This document shows positions 47,101 to 57,719 of a stretch of DNA of 64,000 nucleotides, in pieces; position 1 is the first letter of the stretch; every line of letters starts with the position of its first letter. This DNA is from Eutypa lata (Eukaryota > Ascomycota > Sordariomycetes > Xylariales > Diatrypaceae). Made by a program: the position numbers and the translations under genes. The DNA is taken from assembly GCA_022661535.1 (NCBI GenBank), contig JAKULF010000003.1, positions 2,418,001-2,482,000 on the forward strand, given 5' to 3'. Under the pieces are notes generated by a model. That model saw only the letters and a program-made list of their open reading frames with translations. It ran no database searches and was not told where the DNA came from.

Positions 47101-47840
47101 ACGCGAGGATCGGGCCTCTCGATACTGTTCTAAGTAAAGTTGCTCCTTAATAGAGTTTAGGTTGTATGCGAGATCCGACTCAAATTTGGAGATATCTAAC
47201 CCCTGAATGAATGATTTGGCTTGACTCAAAACTGATTGCTGGCAGATATTCACTATGCGATGACATATTTTTACCACGGCAGTAAAGTATCTTGCCAAAA
47301 GCACGCGAAGGGTTTCGGACTGTGAGAACAGTGAAACTAATTCACTATAACGTGGCGCCGATTGCCCGACTTTCATGAAAAGGAGTGATATCTTCTCAAG
47401 GTACGAAGAGAATCTCGTAAGAGACTGCAAGGGGGATTAAAATTTAATTACGTACAATTTATACACAACAGACAATAGTGACTTACCAATAAAGTCATCC
47501 GAACAAGCGCCCATACACCACAAGCCACAAGATTCTGTGAGCCTCCTATCACTACATCACCAACAGCAGCATACTGTTGAACTGCCTCTAAGAAGCTCGC
47601 AAAACGAGGACCAAAGCATCTGTGAGCACCACTCCCTTCTTTGCGGGCTTTCTGGTCGATCTGGGCTGTTAAGTTCATAACATCCTGAATTCTGGGAGGT
47701 AGTCTTGAAGTTGATTCTCTATGAGCCCGAAACGCTAGCTTATTTTCACTACTCAAGACGTCTTCAAAGTCAGATACAGCTCTGCCCAGTTCAACTTCGG
47801 GCTTCAAACGCCCGGCTGAGAATAATGCAAGAGCCATCAC
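44189..47840 (-). CDS. NLR-like STAND protein: DUF7708 - NACHT - long helical C-terminus
   Basis: Three exons: 47840-47487, 47424-46295 and 46238-44189, joined in phases 0 and 2 (introns of 62 and 56 bp), giving 1177 residues. The N-terminal 1-240 is a DUF7708-type helical domain (PRFASFLEAVQQYAAVGDVV, LVRMTLLVSLTRFSSYLEKI). The nucleotide-binding part has an intact Walker A GKLGSGKS (298-305) and Walker B VFLVLDALDEC (389-399), plus the typical YFFCCEDNPKSLNSRTILGS and winged-helix-like stretch ending FLWARLQIDAI across the last intron. HFIHHSVKQFL marks the end of the NACHT-associated region. The rest (about 600-1177) is helical without visible WD40, ankyrin or TPR periodicity. By family this is an ATP-driven signal-sensing switch of the fungal NLR type, where the N-terminus signals and the C-terminus senses. 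The ligand is unknown. The frame is intact. Confidence 0.87.
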
Positions 47841-48375
47841 CCAAATATTTGAGAGTAGACTGAAGGAATGACTGAGGCTAAGTTTCTGGAATGAGATTGG
47901 GGTGGGAAAAGAGGATGAAATGACGATGATGCAGGATTGTGTCGAGGAATATTCCTAGCACTTATCTTTTATGCAGTTATATCGCAAAGAGAGGGGCGTC
48001 AGCCCCCTCCCAATGTTGCCAACCGTGTACTAAGGAGCCAGCACGTATTGCGTAGCATTACACTCCACTTAAGGAAAGAAATGAAACCTATAATACACCT
48101 AGACTAAGCCACCTTAACCTACCCGAGAGTTGCTGTATTTCTCCTGGAAATTCTTATAAACTGAGAGGTAGCCAACACATTGACTACGAGTTTCCGCGAG
48201 GCGTAACATCAATCCATTTAAAGTTAATAGAACCGTGGGTGATTGTGGCAAACAAGCGGATATACTACATTGATTATGCCTATGAATACAGTGGAGATAT
48301 TCCTTTTTTGAGGCCCCCCCTCTTCCCGTCCCAGGGGGCCTGAAATCATTCCAGGCTAACCTTCGTTCATTCGTT
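47841..48375. other. intergenic, NLR-like upstream region
   Basis: Promoter side of the NLR-like gene (minus) and 3' flank of phb2 (minus). On the minus strand an ATAAAAG box lies about 125 bp before the NLR ATG. No gene seen. Confidence 0.5.
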
Positions 48376-49461
48376 TCATTTCTTTTGATCATCGCCACTG
48401 AAGACGTTCAACCCCAGACCCTCCGAGTCGAGCATCAGGCGATTCCGGCCACCGGACTCCTGCATCTGGGCGGCGATAGCGCGCGCGTTCTCGATCTTCT
48501 TCAGCTCCACGTACGCCTTGTTCTTCTTGATGGCATCTCCGATCAGCTCCGCGGACCGCGCCTCACCTTGCGCCTTGACCACCATCGCCTGCTTCTCCTG
48601 CCGCGCCTTGTCCACGATGAAGGCCGCCCGCTGCGCTTCTTGTTGCGCTACCTGCTTCGCTTCGACGGCTGCTGTGAATTCCGGGGAGAAGGCGAGGTGC
48701 TGGGGATGTGGGTTAGCATTGAAGCCAGTATTATATATATAGTAGGAGTAGGGATTGAAAACGTACCGTTAATGAGACATCGTCGAGTAAGATGTTGAAC
48801 CTCGCTGCTCTCCTTGATAAATTGTCGCGGACCAGTTTGGCTACACTCTCACGCTGCGTAATCAGCTGGCTCGCATTGAATTGTGCCACCACGCTCTTGA
48901 GAACCTCGTTCACGATGGATGGTAGAACGCGCTCGTCGTAGTCCTGGCCTAACGTCCTGTAGATCTGGGGAAGGGCCTGCACATCGGGCCTCGAGAGGAC
49001 ACGGCAAGTGATGTTAACCATCTGCAGATCCTTGGTGCCGGTGAGGGACGAGACGTTTCTCGGCTTCGCGCGGACGTCGTAATCGACAGGGGTCTCGAAC
49101 CAGGGAATCATGATGTGTGTTCCTATATTGAGAGACAAGGTATTTAGTATACGCCATACAAGATATATAGATATAGTCGGAAAAGCCGGTGGTGGCGGGG
49201 AATGTATGCTCAGATTCCTAACACACCTTCGCTATAGATCTCCTTGCTGACACCGCTCAACCTCCGGTACTTAATGGCGCGGTGACCACCATCCACGTTG
49301 AAGAGCGAGTTCTGTATCAAGAAGGCGCCGCCGCCGAGCAGGGCGAGTCCTGCAATGGCTCCAAATCCGCCGGGAGGACGTCCGCGGGGAAAGTTACCGC
49401 GGCTCTGGCGGATTACGGCCCTGGCCTTCTCCATGTACTCATCCATCGGTGACCGAGACAT
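48376..49461 (-). CDS. phb2: prohibitin-2, inner mitochondrial membrane scaffold
   Basis: Subunit of the ring-shaped prohibitin complex in the mitochondrial inner membrane, which holds m-AAA protease and cristae organisation together with Phb1. Three exons: 49461-49227, 49122-48767 and 48699-48376, phases 1 and 0, giving 304 residues (yeast Phb2 310). The start [16 protein letters not shown] leads to a membrane helix [20 protein letters not shown] (about 34-53). The SPFH/PHB domain follows: [39 protein letters not shown], then [20 protein letters not shown] and [20 protein letters not shown]. The C-terminal coiled coil ([36 protein letters not shown]) is complete. Family assignment is certain. 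Confidence 0.97.
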
Positions 49462-50197
49462 CTTGTCTGCCGGCTGATAGAGGGGATTATGTTGTTGATT
49501 TTATGGTCGTCGTGGTAGAGGTGAAAGACTCCCTCCTCGTAACATTCACTCAAATCAGGTGAAGCTCAAAATGATAAAGCTTGGTGACCCGTTTTTCCCT
49601 TGACTTGGAGTTGAAGAACAGCTTACCTAATACACTGTACATAACTATCTTAGCGTTAAAGCTAAGCTTAACTAGTACATACATGTATGTATAACTCCCA
49701 TTTCCCCGCTAAGCCCTGGGAAGGGAAGGCCCGTATCCATCAGCCCATCAGCTGGTTTGTGCCTAGGTACCTACATCCATACCATGTATGTACATACAGG
49801 TACGTACATACTTCGTACACTGCTGTCCCACTAAAATTGAAGCTTGCAGAGTTGAAGCTCTACCTTGAATTCTTTATCAATGGAAACCAACATGATACTT
49901 GCCAAACCCAGAACTTCTTACAGTGAGATCAACAAAGGAGGACTTTATTACGGTCTACCTACCACTATAGGCGCCGAGGTGATTGATTGCCATTTATTGC
50001 GATCCGTATCTTAGTCATTTTCTGTGTCGAATAATCTATCAATTCCTTTCTAGTCCTTGACATAGTTGGTCGCATCCCTCCACGACACTGACACGTGCAG
50101 CTATTACTCCGGTAATCACTCTAGCCATACCACCGTTTTTAATATTTATAAGATCTTCGAAGTCTCTACTGTCTCTCGGAGCAGTCTAATTGGCAAA
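49462..50197. other. divergent promoter region phb2 / rna15
   Basis: 736 bp between two divergent starts; TACATAC/GTACATAC runs at about 49670-49810. Pyrimidine-rich sequence precedes ATG 50198. No gene inside. Confidence 0.5.
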
Positions 50198-51313
50198 ATG
50201 TCTTCAAAACCCCCTTCACGCGTTGTCTTCGTAGGCAATATCCCCTATGGTAAATTCTTCAGCTTCCAATGGCTACCGTCCAAGACTACTGTACTTACAA
50301 TGTTACATAGGTCTTTCTGAGGAACAGATAACCGAGATATTCAACACCGCTGGAAAGGTCCTTAACTTCCGTCTGGTATACGATCGCGATACGGGGCGGC
50401 CTAAAGGCTTTGGTTTTGCCGAATACCCAGATGCAGGTATGTAATTAGAAGCAATCGTCGTTGAAACGAGACGGTCACCACCGGTTCAGCTCAGCTCACA
50501 CGCGCCCTTGTTACAGATTCTGCCGCGTCGGCAGTACGGAACATCAACGACTACGAGATAATGGGCCGCAAGCTACGAGTCGACTACAGCACCGAAGGCC
50601 GCGTAGACGGAGACGATGGTGGAAACAGCGGTTCTAATAACAACGCCGGCAATTACAACCAATCGAACGGAGCCTCCTCGGCCACCGCGTCCGGCGCACC
50701 CGCCGGTGCTCTGCCCCCCCTCCCGCCGGGCAAGGAGCTGCCCCCCGGCGTGAGCGCCGTCGACGCCATCTCCCAGACCCTCAATACGCTCCCGCCCGCC
50801 CAGCTCCTCGACATCCTCTCGCAGATGAAGTCGCTCGCGAGCACCGACCCGAACCGGGCCACGGAGCTCCTGCAGCAGGCGCCGCAGCTCTCGTTCGCCA
50901 TCTTCCAGGCTCTCCTCCTCATGGGCCTCGTGTCGCCGGAGGCCATCCACTCCGTCGTCGACGCGTCTGCCGCCGCCGCTGCTGCCGCTGCCGCTCAGCC
51001 TCCCGTTGTACAGCAGCAACCCCCGCCAGTAGGGTATCCCCCTGCCGCCATAATGCCGCAAGGTTACCCCATCGCCACAACCGGCACGCCTCCTGTTGTT
51101 GCTCCGTACGCGCCACCTCCTACTTCCTCGGCGCCGCCGCAAGCTGCTTACGCACCGCCTCCTGTTGCTGCTGCCCCTGCTGTGGCATCTGATCAGGACG
51201 CGCTTATCCAGCAGGTTATGAGCTTGCCGGATGAGGTTATCAACCAGCTGCCGGAGGCGGAGCGGCAGCAGATCCTGACGCTGAGGGCAACCTTGTCTCA
51301 GCAGAGACGTTAA
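50198..51313 (+). CDS. rna15: CstF-64 / Rna15, mRNA 3'-end cleavage factor subunit
   Basis: RNA-binding subunit of the cleavage factor that recognises U/GU- or A-rich sites at polyadenylation signals. Three exons: 50198-50249, 50311-50436 and 50517-51313, giving 324 residues. The RRM (about 8-86) shows RNP2 VVFVGNIPYG and RNP1 RPKGFGFAEYPD, split by both introns. A glycine/asparagine linker is followed by the CSTF2 hinge (LPPGVSAVDAISQTLNTL, LLDILSQMKSLASTDPNRAT, LSFAIFQALLLMGLV), which binds the Rna14/CstF-77 partner. An Ala/Gln/Pro-rich low-complexity region follows (ASAAAAAAAAAQPPVVQQQ). The C-terminal three-helix domain DQDALIQQVMSLPDEVINQL is complete (binds Pcf11). All domains are in family order. 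Confidence 0.95.
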
Positions 51314-52712
51314 CGGACGGATGCACGTACCAGTGGTAGATGTGAAGTTCCTTACCCGAGGATAAAGCCCGAGGCTTGTTGTAGGAATTACTTTGTGTGG
51401 TCAGTCAGTGTGGCATTGGTTTTCATACCCAGGCGATGCGGCGTTTTGGTTTCGGACAGGTGGGCAACAAAAAGCAACAGGCATTTTACCGTGTAGTCTG
51501 GGTTATTAAGGAACATACTTGACAGCTTCTGTGATCTAACGTGCTCAATAGAGACTTGCTTAGAACTTGATAGGAATCAAGTGTATTACTAGTATAGCAA
51601 ATAATACAATGAGCAACCAACATGGACCTCATCCTTGCTGGCCTGGTTTCTACAATGGTTGTTCTCATGAAACTACAACATAGGGAACTTGATAAATTAA
51701 GTATTTGTCGCCTAATATATGGGCTCGAGGCACTCATGCTGCTTTTTTCACTGCCTATCTAGCACATCCATGGGATACTCTGTTTGACCTTAAGAGTTTT
51801 ATCAAGTGATAAAATTGTAGATAACCAAAGTCAACGACTATATGGCATCGAATATCAGTACGGACGTTCATTCCGAAGATGCCCTATCAGCCTATGCAGT
51901 AACTACATGCATGCATGCATGCAAACGTCATGACGTTATCTTAAAGTGACCACATACCAATGTAATCACTGTGCATACTGTCAACATCAGTACAGTATTG
52001 TCAATGTTTCAGAGGCCAAATCATTATTCACGACGTGGAAAATTATGTCTCTTAATATCCGAATCAATATTAGAAAGTCACTCACTGGTCATATGATAGA
52101 AATACAGAGTAACCTAACAACATACCGATGCCCCTGTCAATCAGGACAGACATCGAGACAAGCATTTTCTATGGATATACATATGTATGTATGTACTTCC
52201 GCCAACGAATGAATGAACATTTTCAGTTGCTGTTTGCGGGGTTTTGTGAACCTTTAGTTAGAGGCTCTAAAGGTTACCGGGTACCGGCATACAACGTACA
52301 GTGCCTACCCACCCTATGCCTACACGTGGATGATGCCGACTTGTCTGACATCACCTAAAAAGCCTGACTAGACCACAGATAGGCAAGAACAGCACACAGA
52401 GCTAATTACATTAAGTACCTACCTGTAGTACTTCATGTGGTACCTCAACATTGAGATAACAATAAGCCAATTCCAATTACAACGATATTCAGCATTGGTC
52501 ACATGCCTACTATTCAATTATTCATATTGTTCTTATTCTTGACTTTGGACACCCATTTCTATTAGCCATGGAATTAGATTGAATAGAAAACTACTTGCGA
52601 TATCAATTAACGGACGGGTGTGAAAGTTTCTTATACAAACAGTCTTGACAACTACTTTCTAACGAGTACTTCCACTATACCTGCATCAGAACGTCGTCAT
52701 CATAGATCGTAG
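51314..52712. other. intergenic with CATG/ATGC microsatellite
   Basis: 1.4 kb between rna15 and the CorA gene, containing an ATGC run (51906-51922) and no recognisable gene. Confidence 0.5.
51906..51922. repeat. ATGC microsatellite
   Basis: About four ATGC units, self-complementary, so it may form a small cruciform. Confidence 0.8.
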
Positions 52713-55172
52713 ATGGCGAGCAATCCATTTTCCGTTCTGGATGCCGGCTCGTCCCGGGATACAGGCCCCTCAACATCAGCTTCATCTCGCCCACGAGCAG
52801 TCGGTAACACACCTAAGAAAAAGAAGAATAAAGGCGGACGAAAGAATAAGCGACCACGGCGCAAGTCTTTCGCCGCTCTCCCGGAAGAGGAACCCGATCG
52901 CCCTACATCATCACGCGAGAGAGACTCCTTCTATCTCAAGGGAAATGCAAGCGATACAAGCCTTGAGAGCGAAGTGTTATTAGACCACAGGGATCAGTAC
53001 TTTTCACGCGCTAGGCGATCCTCTGTTCAGCCTGTGCCGTCATCACCTCAGATACCACAGTCTGTGACAAGCCGTCTACGTGCAGTACCGCAAAACGACA
53101 GCGACAATGGCGACGACAACGACGAGCACAATGAAACATTCCCTCTACTATCGAACTCGGGTAGATTTGAACGCGACTCCTCGAGGAACTATGGCTCTAG
53201 TGACGCAAGGTCCGACAAACCTACCCGCCAAAGCTCGAGCCGCTCGAGTAGAAGACGCAATCTGGGTCTACAAACACCCTCCCAAAGCTACAATATCAAC
53301 TACCCACCCTCTATGCCGGGAACGCCTCCTCTAGGTCCCTCTACCAGAGTAGAGGTGGGCTTTGGCGATGTGATGCGAGACGATTATATTCGGCCCTCTT
53401 CTCGTGCCAACAGCATGCCCGATATGGAGAATGATCCATTGCTGGAGCAATCCAACTTGGAGAAGAGACATACAATTGCTATGCAAGCTGAGGAGGACGT
53501 CTGTTTCCCACAGGAAGGGCTGTCTGAAATTGGGGATGACGAGTTTCTTCAGGCTGTAGATAGCCGCCGACGGAGACGTCGCAGGAAGAAGTGGCCGGAC
53601 CTCTCTGTCCTTGACGAGTGGTACAGGCTTGAGAAAGAGGGCCTCAACGAGAGCCGTATCAAGAAGATCACGGAACCTCAGCTCGTCAATGGGAGATTAC
53701 GCCCAGTTCATAAAGGATGGTACTCGGCCGAAGAGGATGCTCCTTATCGGTTTACTTATTTCAATGAGGAATTTCAGAGTACGATTCACAGCCAGACCAT
53801 CTCAGGACTCGTCCAGCCTGATGCTGGTTTCAAGGAGCTATTCATTCCTGACCCTCCTATACTATCTGACACCACAGATGATGAGGACGAAGAGCCGACC
53901 ACGCAGGTTTCAGGCTCAGTCAGGAATAGTGAGGGCGCCTTTAAGACTACCGCTCGTCAGTCGTCACTATCCAACGCGAACGGGCATTCCGATGGAGCTA
54001 TTTCTCCCAAACATCTCCCTTCAGGAGCCGCCGCATCTTCTCGCGAGCATTCCAGTGAAAATACCCCGAGGCATTCTAATTCTAAGTCTCCTTTACCGGG
54101 TATGAAGTCACCACCGCCTGAAACCCAACCCGAGCTCCGATACGGTGAGCGTCCTGTATGGTGGCTAGATGTGCTTAGCCCAACAGAGCGAGAGATGAGA
54201 TATCTATCCCGAGCATTTGGAATCCACCCCTTAACGGCCGAGGATATCCTACTTCAAGAGCAACGTGAGAAAGTCGAACTATTCCGCCATTACTACTTTG
54301 TCAATTATCGGACCTTCGATCAGGATGAGAATTCGGACAAATACCTGGAGCCCGTTAATATGTACGTCGTGGTCTTCAGAGAGGGCGTCATCTCGTTCCA
54401 CTTTAGCCAGACGCCGCACCCCGCCAATGTGCGGCGGAGAATCCGCCAGCTGAAGGACTACATGATCCTCAGCGCGGACTGGATCAGCTACGCCATCATC
54501 GACGACATCACGGACGTGTACCTGCCGCTAATCCAGGCGATCGAGGATGAGGTGGACGAGATCGACGACGCTATCCTGCAGCTGCACTCCTCGTCGCACC
54601 CGGACTCGGGCGACGATAAGGGCGCCGCGGCCGGTGGCAACGAGAAGAACAACCTAGCGACGGCGGCCGAGGTGGCGCACTCGGGCCATGATATGCTGCG
54701 CCAGGTCGGCGACTGCCGCAAGAAGGTGATGCGGCTGTACCGGCTGCTGGGCAACAAAGCGGACGTGATCAAGGGGTTCGCGAAGCGGTGCAACGAGCAC
54801 TGGGAGGTGGCGCCCCGTTCGGAGATCGGGCTGTACCTCGGCGACATCCAGGACCACATCGTGACGATGACGGGAAACCTGGGCCACTACGAGGCGATCC
54901 TCGCGCGCTGCCACCAGAACTACATCGCGCAGATCAACATCCGCATGAACGAGCGGTCGGAGCAGACGGCGGACGGGCTGAACAAGCTGACGGTCCTGGG
55001 CACCATCGTCCTGCCCATGAACATCATCACCGGGCTCTGGGGCATGAACGTCTGGGTCCCCGGCCAGGAGTACGAGGGCGACTTGATGTGGTTCTTCGCC
55101 ATCACCGTCGCATTGATCATGTTCGGTATCAGTTGCTATATGCTTGCTAAGAGGGTTTATAGGATTGTGTAA
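52713..55172 (+). CDS. CorA-type Mg2+ transporter, Mnr2/Alr-like
   Basis: Intronless, 819 residues. CorA-family magnesium channel of the fungal Alr/Mnr2 group; yeast Mnr2 sits in the vacuolar membrane and releases Mg2+. The N-terminal half (about 1-480) is disordered, rich in Ser and basic blocks (PKKKKNKGGRKNKRPRRKS), and carries a conserved stretch FLQAVDSRRRRRRRKKWPDL. The CorA domain starts near VWWLDVLSPTEREMRYLSRA. The large helices follow: LQEQREKVELFRHYYFVNYR and ADWISYAIIDDITDVYLPLI. The first transmembrane helix ends with the signature GMN (777-779) in LWGMNVWVPGQ; the second is MWFFAITVALIMFGISCYML. The short C-terminus AKRVYRIV is complete. The 3' third is very GC-rich, which gives long open frames on the other strand. 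Vacuole versus plasma membrane cannot be decided from the sequence. Confidence 0.94.
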   Translation: MASNPFSVLDAGSSRDTGPSTSASSRPRAVGNTPKKKKNKGGRKNKRPRRKSFAALPEEEPDRPTSSRERDSFYLKGNASDTSLESEVLLDHRDQYFSRARRSSVQPVPSSPQIPQSVTSRLRAVPQNDSDNGDDNDEHNETFPLLSNSGRFERDSSRNYGSSDARSDKPTRQSSSRSSRRRNLGLQTPSQSYNINYPPSMPGTPPLGPSTRVEVGFGDVMRDDYIRPSSRANSMPDMENDPLLEQSNLEKRHTIAMQAEEDVCFPQEGLSEIGDDEFLQAVDSRRRRRRRKKWPDLSVLDEWYRLEKEGLNESRIKKITEPQLVNGRLRPVHKGWYSAEEDAPYRFTYFNEEFQSTIHSQTISGLVQPDAGFKELFIPDPPILSDTTDDEDEEPTTQVSGSVRNSEGAFKTTARQSSLSNANGHSDGAISPKHLPSGAAASSREHSSENTPRHSNSKSPLPGMKSPPPETQPELRYGERPVWWLDVLSPTEREMRYLSRAFGIHPLTAEDILLQEQREKVELFRHYYFVNYRTFDQDENSDKYLEPVNMYVVVFREGVISFHFSQTPHPANVRRRIRQLKDYMILSADWISYAIIDDITDVYLPLIQAIEDEVDEIDDAILQLHSSSHPDSGDDKGAAAGGNEKNNLATAAEVAHSGHDMLRQVGDCRKKVMRLYRLLGNKADVIKGFAKRCNEHWEVAPRSEIGLYLGDIQDHIVTMTGNLGHYEAILARCHQNYIAQINIRMNERSEQTADGLNKLTVLGTIVLPMNIITGLWGMNVWVPGQEYEGDLMWFFAITVALIMFGISCYMLAKRVYRIV

Positions 55173-57719
55173 TAGTGGGAGAGGGGAAGAGGGTGAAGGG
55201 GTGAGTGGGTGAGTGGGTGAGTGGGTGAGTGGGTGAGTGGGTGAGTGGGTGAGTGGGTGAGTGGGTGAGTGGGTGAGTGGGTGAGTGGGTGAGTGGGTGA
55301 GTGGGTGAGTGGGTGAGAGGCAGTTCGTTACTTGTATGAGTCTGGGTTGGGTTGGTTCGGATTTGGGGTGCTTCACACAACAACATACAAACATCCATAC
55401 CTAACTAAGTAGGCTCACACAGCAACAACAACATGCCTAACTAAGTAGATAAAAGCGTTTGATTTAGTTGGTTGATTGACTGAGGGCATATTCATTGGGC
55501 ACATAGATACACATGCACACATATACACTAGGGGCCACAAGGCGGGGGCATAGGGCGGATGGGATGGGATGGGATGGGGTTAAGTTGAGCAAATAGGGGT
55601 GGCGCCTTGGTTTGGTTTGTTCATTTGTATAGTTGCTTGCCTTCGTTCTACTACCTACCTACTTACCTAGTTAAGGGTATTCTTCGGGAAAGGAAGGGGA
55701 AGGGGTAAATTGGCGACAGACGTTATGCTTCTACTCCTTTTAGGAGTCATATATATATACGCAGTTATCTATATGTATACTTGTATACTTGTGTAATGGC
55801 TACCTGGGGAATCTGGGTGATAGTATTGTCTTTGTTTAATTTATCGTCGTATAATAGAATGAAATTTGTTTTAATAGTAATTGTCAGCATCTAGGATAAT
55901 TGGACTGTCAAAGTGGTTGCAAGGTTTCCTAAAAGGGGTCTAAGGGGCTCTAAGGAGCCAAGGCATCAATGGCAAGACAGCAAACAAGGTGTAGCAGGCT
56001 ATATCTAGCCTACGATCCTGACCTACATACGAATACAGAACCAAGCTTCCTGGCAATACCTGACATGACCCTGCATTCTGACAGTAATAGTTAAAAATGT
56101 CGCTATAGATATCGGTACAGCTAGACCTACTTACTCCTTACTCAAGTTCTAAATGGAGCTTTTGTCGTATCCAAGATGTATTATTATGCCATTGCCAGTG
56201 AACTAAAGGGACGCACACAAGTTTCTTCCCCGGAGAATTAACTATATAATAATGCTACTCGGATTAGCGACTATATTATTGAATATGACTGATTCAGTCT
56301 ATTTCCCATCAAAAGGGGGACGGATTAGTTTGTAATGAAAGGGGTTGATGTCTTCATGTTTAATAAAATCCAAAGCTTCCTACTGATGTAAGACGTATGC
56401 AAATTCAGTTTCTGTACATATTTTTCATAGAATAATAGACATTGGAAATTGATCACTTACATTGGAACTACGAACGTATACTTCGTAGAATCAACAAGTC
56501 TTCGTAAGTCGTTATAAGAAAGACACTAGCCACACATGCACGGCCACATAGCTAGATATACCTAGTTCAACCTCCAGCCACGCAACCTGGCTGCCTGGCC
56601 GCATTCAGGTAGTAAAGGAAGGTGTTGGCGGCCAGTTGCGGCAGTCGGCGGTTCCACTTTTAGTGCAACTTTAGCTTCCGCTGCGCTGCTGTTACTGTTG
56701 TTAGGTAAGGACTGCACCTGCTGTGCGTGCTGTGCTGTGGTCGGTCGTTGGGGCGCCTTCCTCGCCTCGACATGAAGGTATGAAGTACCTATGTACATAA
56801 TGTACATACTGCTAGTATGGACAGCTGCAGCAATTTCAAGGTTTTGAGAGTTCTTTCTTCTGCGGCGGATGACAACAACAGCCTTGGATCTGCCGCTCAT
56901 CACCTGTCGCCCATCGCTCATCGCCGTCATTCCCATTTACTACCTAGCCTCTAGATTCGTGGAACCAAGTTCAAATTACATACCCGACTCCTACATATAC
57001 ATACATGCCTACCTCTGCATACGGTAACTGGTAGGTATAGTTAATATTCGTATATTCGTTTCTATACGTAAGTAATCCAGGAGACATTCACTATATTCCA
57101 TTTCCCCTATGCGCATGTATGTCACGTCCACGTCGCATTGTCCGTTGATGCTTTTTTTTCTTCTTTCTTCTTTGCTTGCCAGCGATCACTGGTGTTCTGA
57201 CTGTGTACCTACCAACCCAATCAAACTTCCCAACCATCACCAGACCTTTCTAGACCTTTCTCAATGCCTGAATATGAATTCAAAATTGGCCGACTGATTG
57301 CGCTTCTCTAAATCGTCTTTCTGTCGCAGCTACTATCCCTATTGCTTCATTTGCGTCATAAGGATAAGGTCAGGTAGATCTTACTAAACGAACAAAGGCA
57401 ACGATTCTTCTGTTTCTTCTGCCCGAGGTGTTTTCGCCATACACCTAATCAACTCTCATATTACCACGAGTCCACGTCCCGCGGCGAACGAACGAACGAA
57501 CGAGCGAGCGAGCGAACGAAGCGAAACGAGGACAAACGATTTCTCACTCTTTATTCCCGACACGCGCATTCCTCGTACTCATCTACCTTTAGGCTCTTGT
57601 CAACGCGACTACTACTTTATCTATCTACGTTGTCGATTTTGACTAGACACATCACTGGCGATTTTCCGCGGAAACTACTAGCCGCGCCGGCGGAAGGGGG
57701 ATCGAAGCATATGTGATTG
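55173..57719. other. 2.5 kb intergenic, med14 upstream region
   Basis: Between the CorA and med14 genes. After the minisatellite and a GGGAT array (55557-55578) the DNA is AT-rich. A minus-strand frame at 56562-56936 has no supported features. The last 300 bp is pyrimidine-rich with a CGAA/CGAG run (57484-57520), probably 5' UTR. Confidence 0.5.
55201..55316. repeat. 8-bp minisatellite, GTGAGTGG
   Basis: About 14.5 perfect tandem copies of GTGAGTGG, starting 29 bp after the CorA stop codon; a degenerate unit precedes it. It is in the 3' UTR or just past it. Confidence 0.95.

Noticed and set aside
54654..55394. 246-codon minus-strand frame with repeated THPLTHSP
   Set aside because: It combines the antisense of the GC-rich CorA 3' end with the 8-bp minisatellite, so it is not a gene.
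56562..56936. 124-codon minus-strand frame upstream of med14
   Set aside because: Low-complexity composition without recognisable features.
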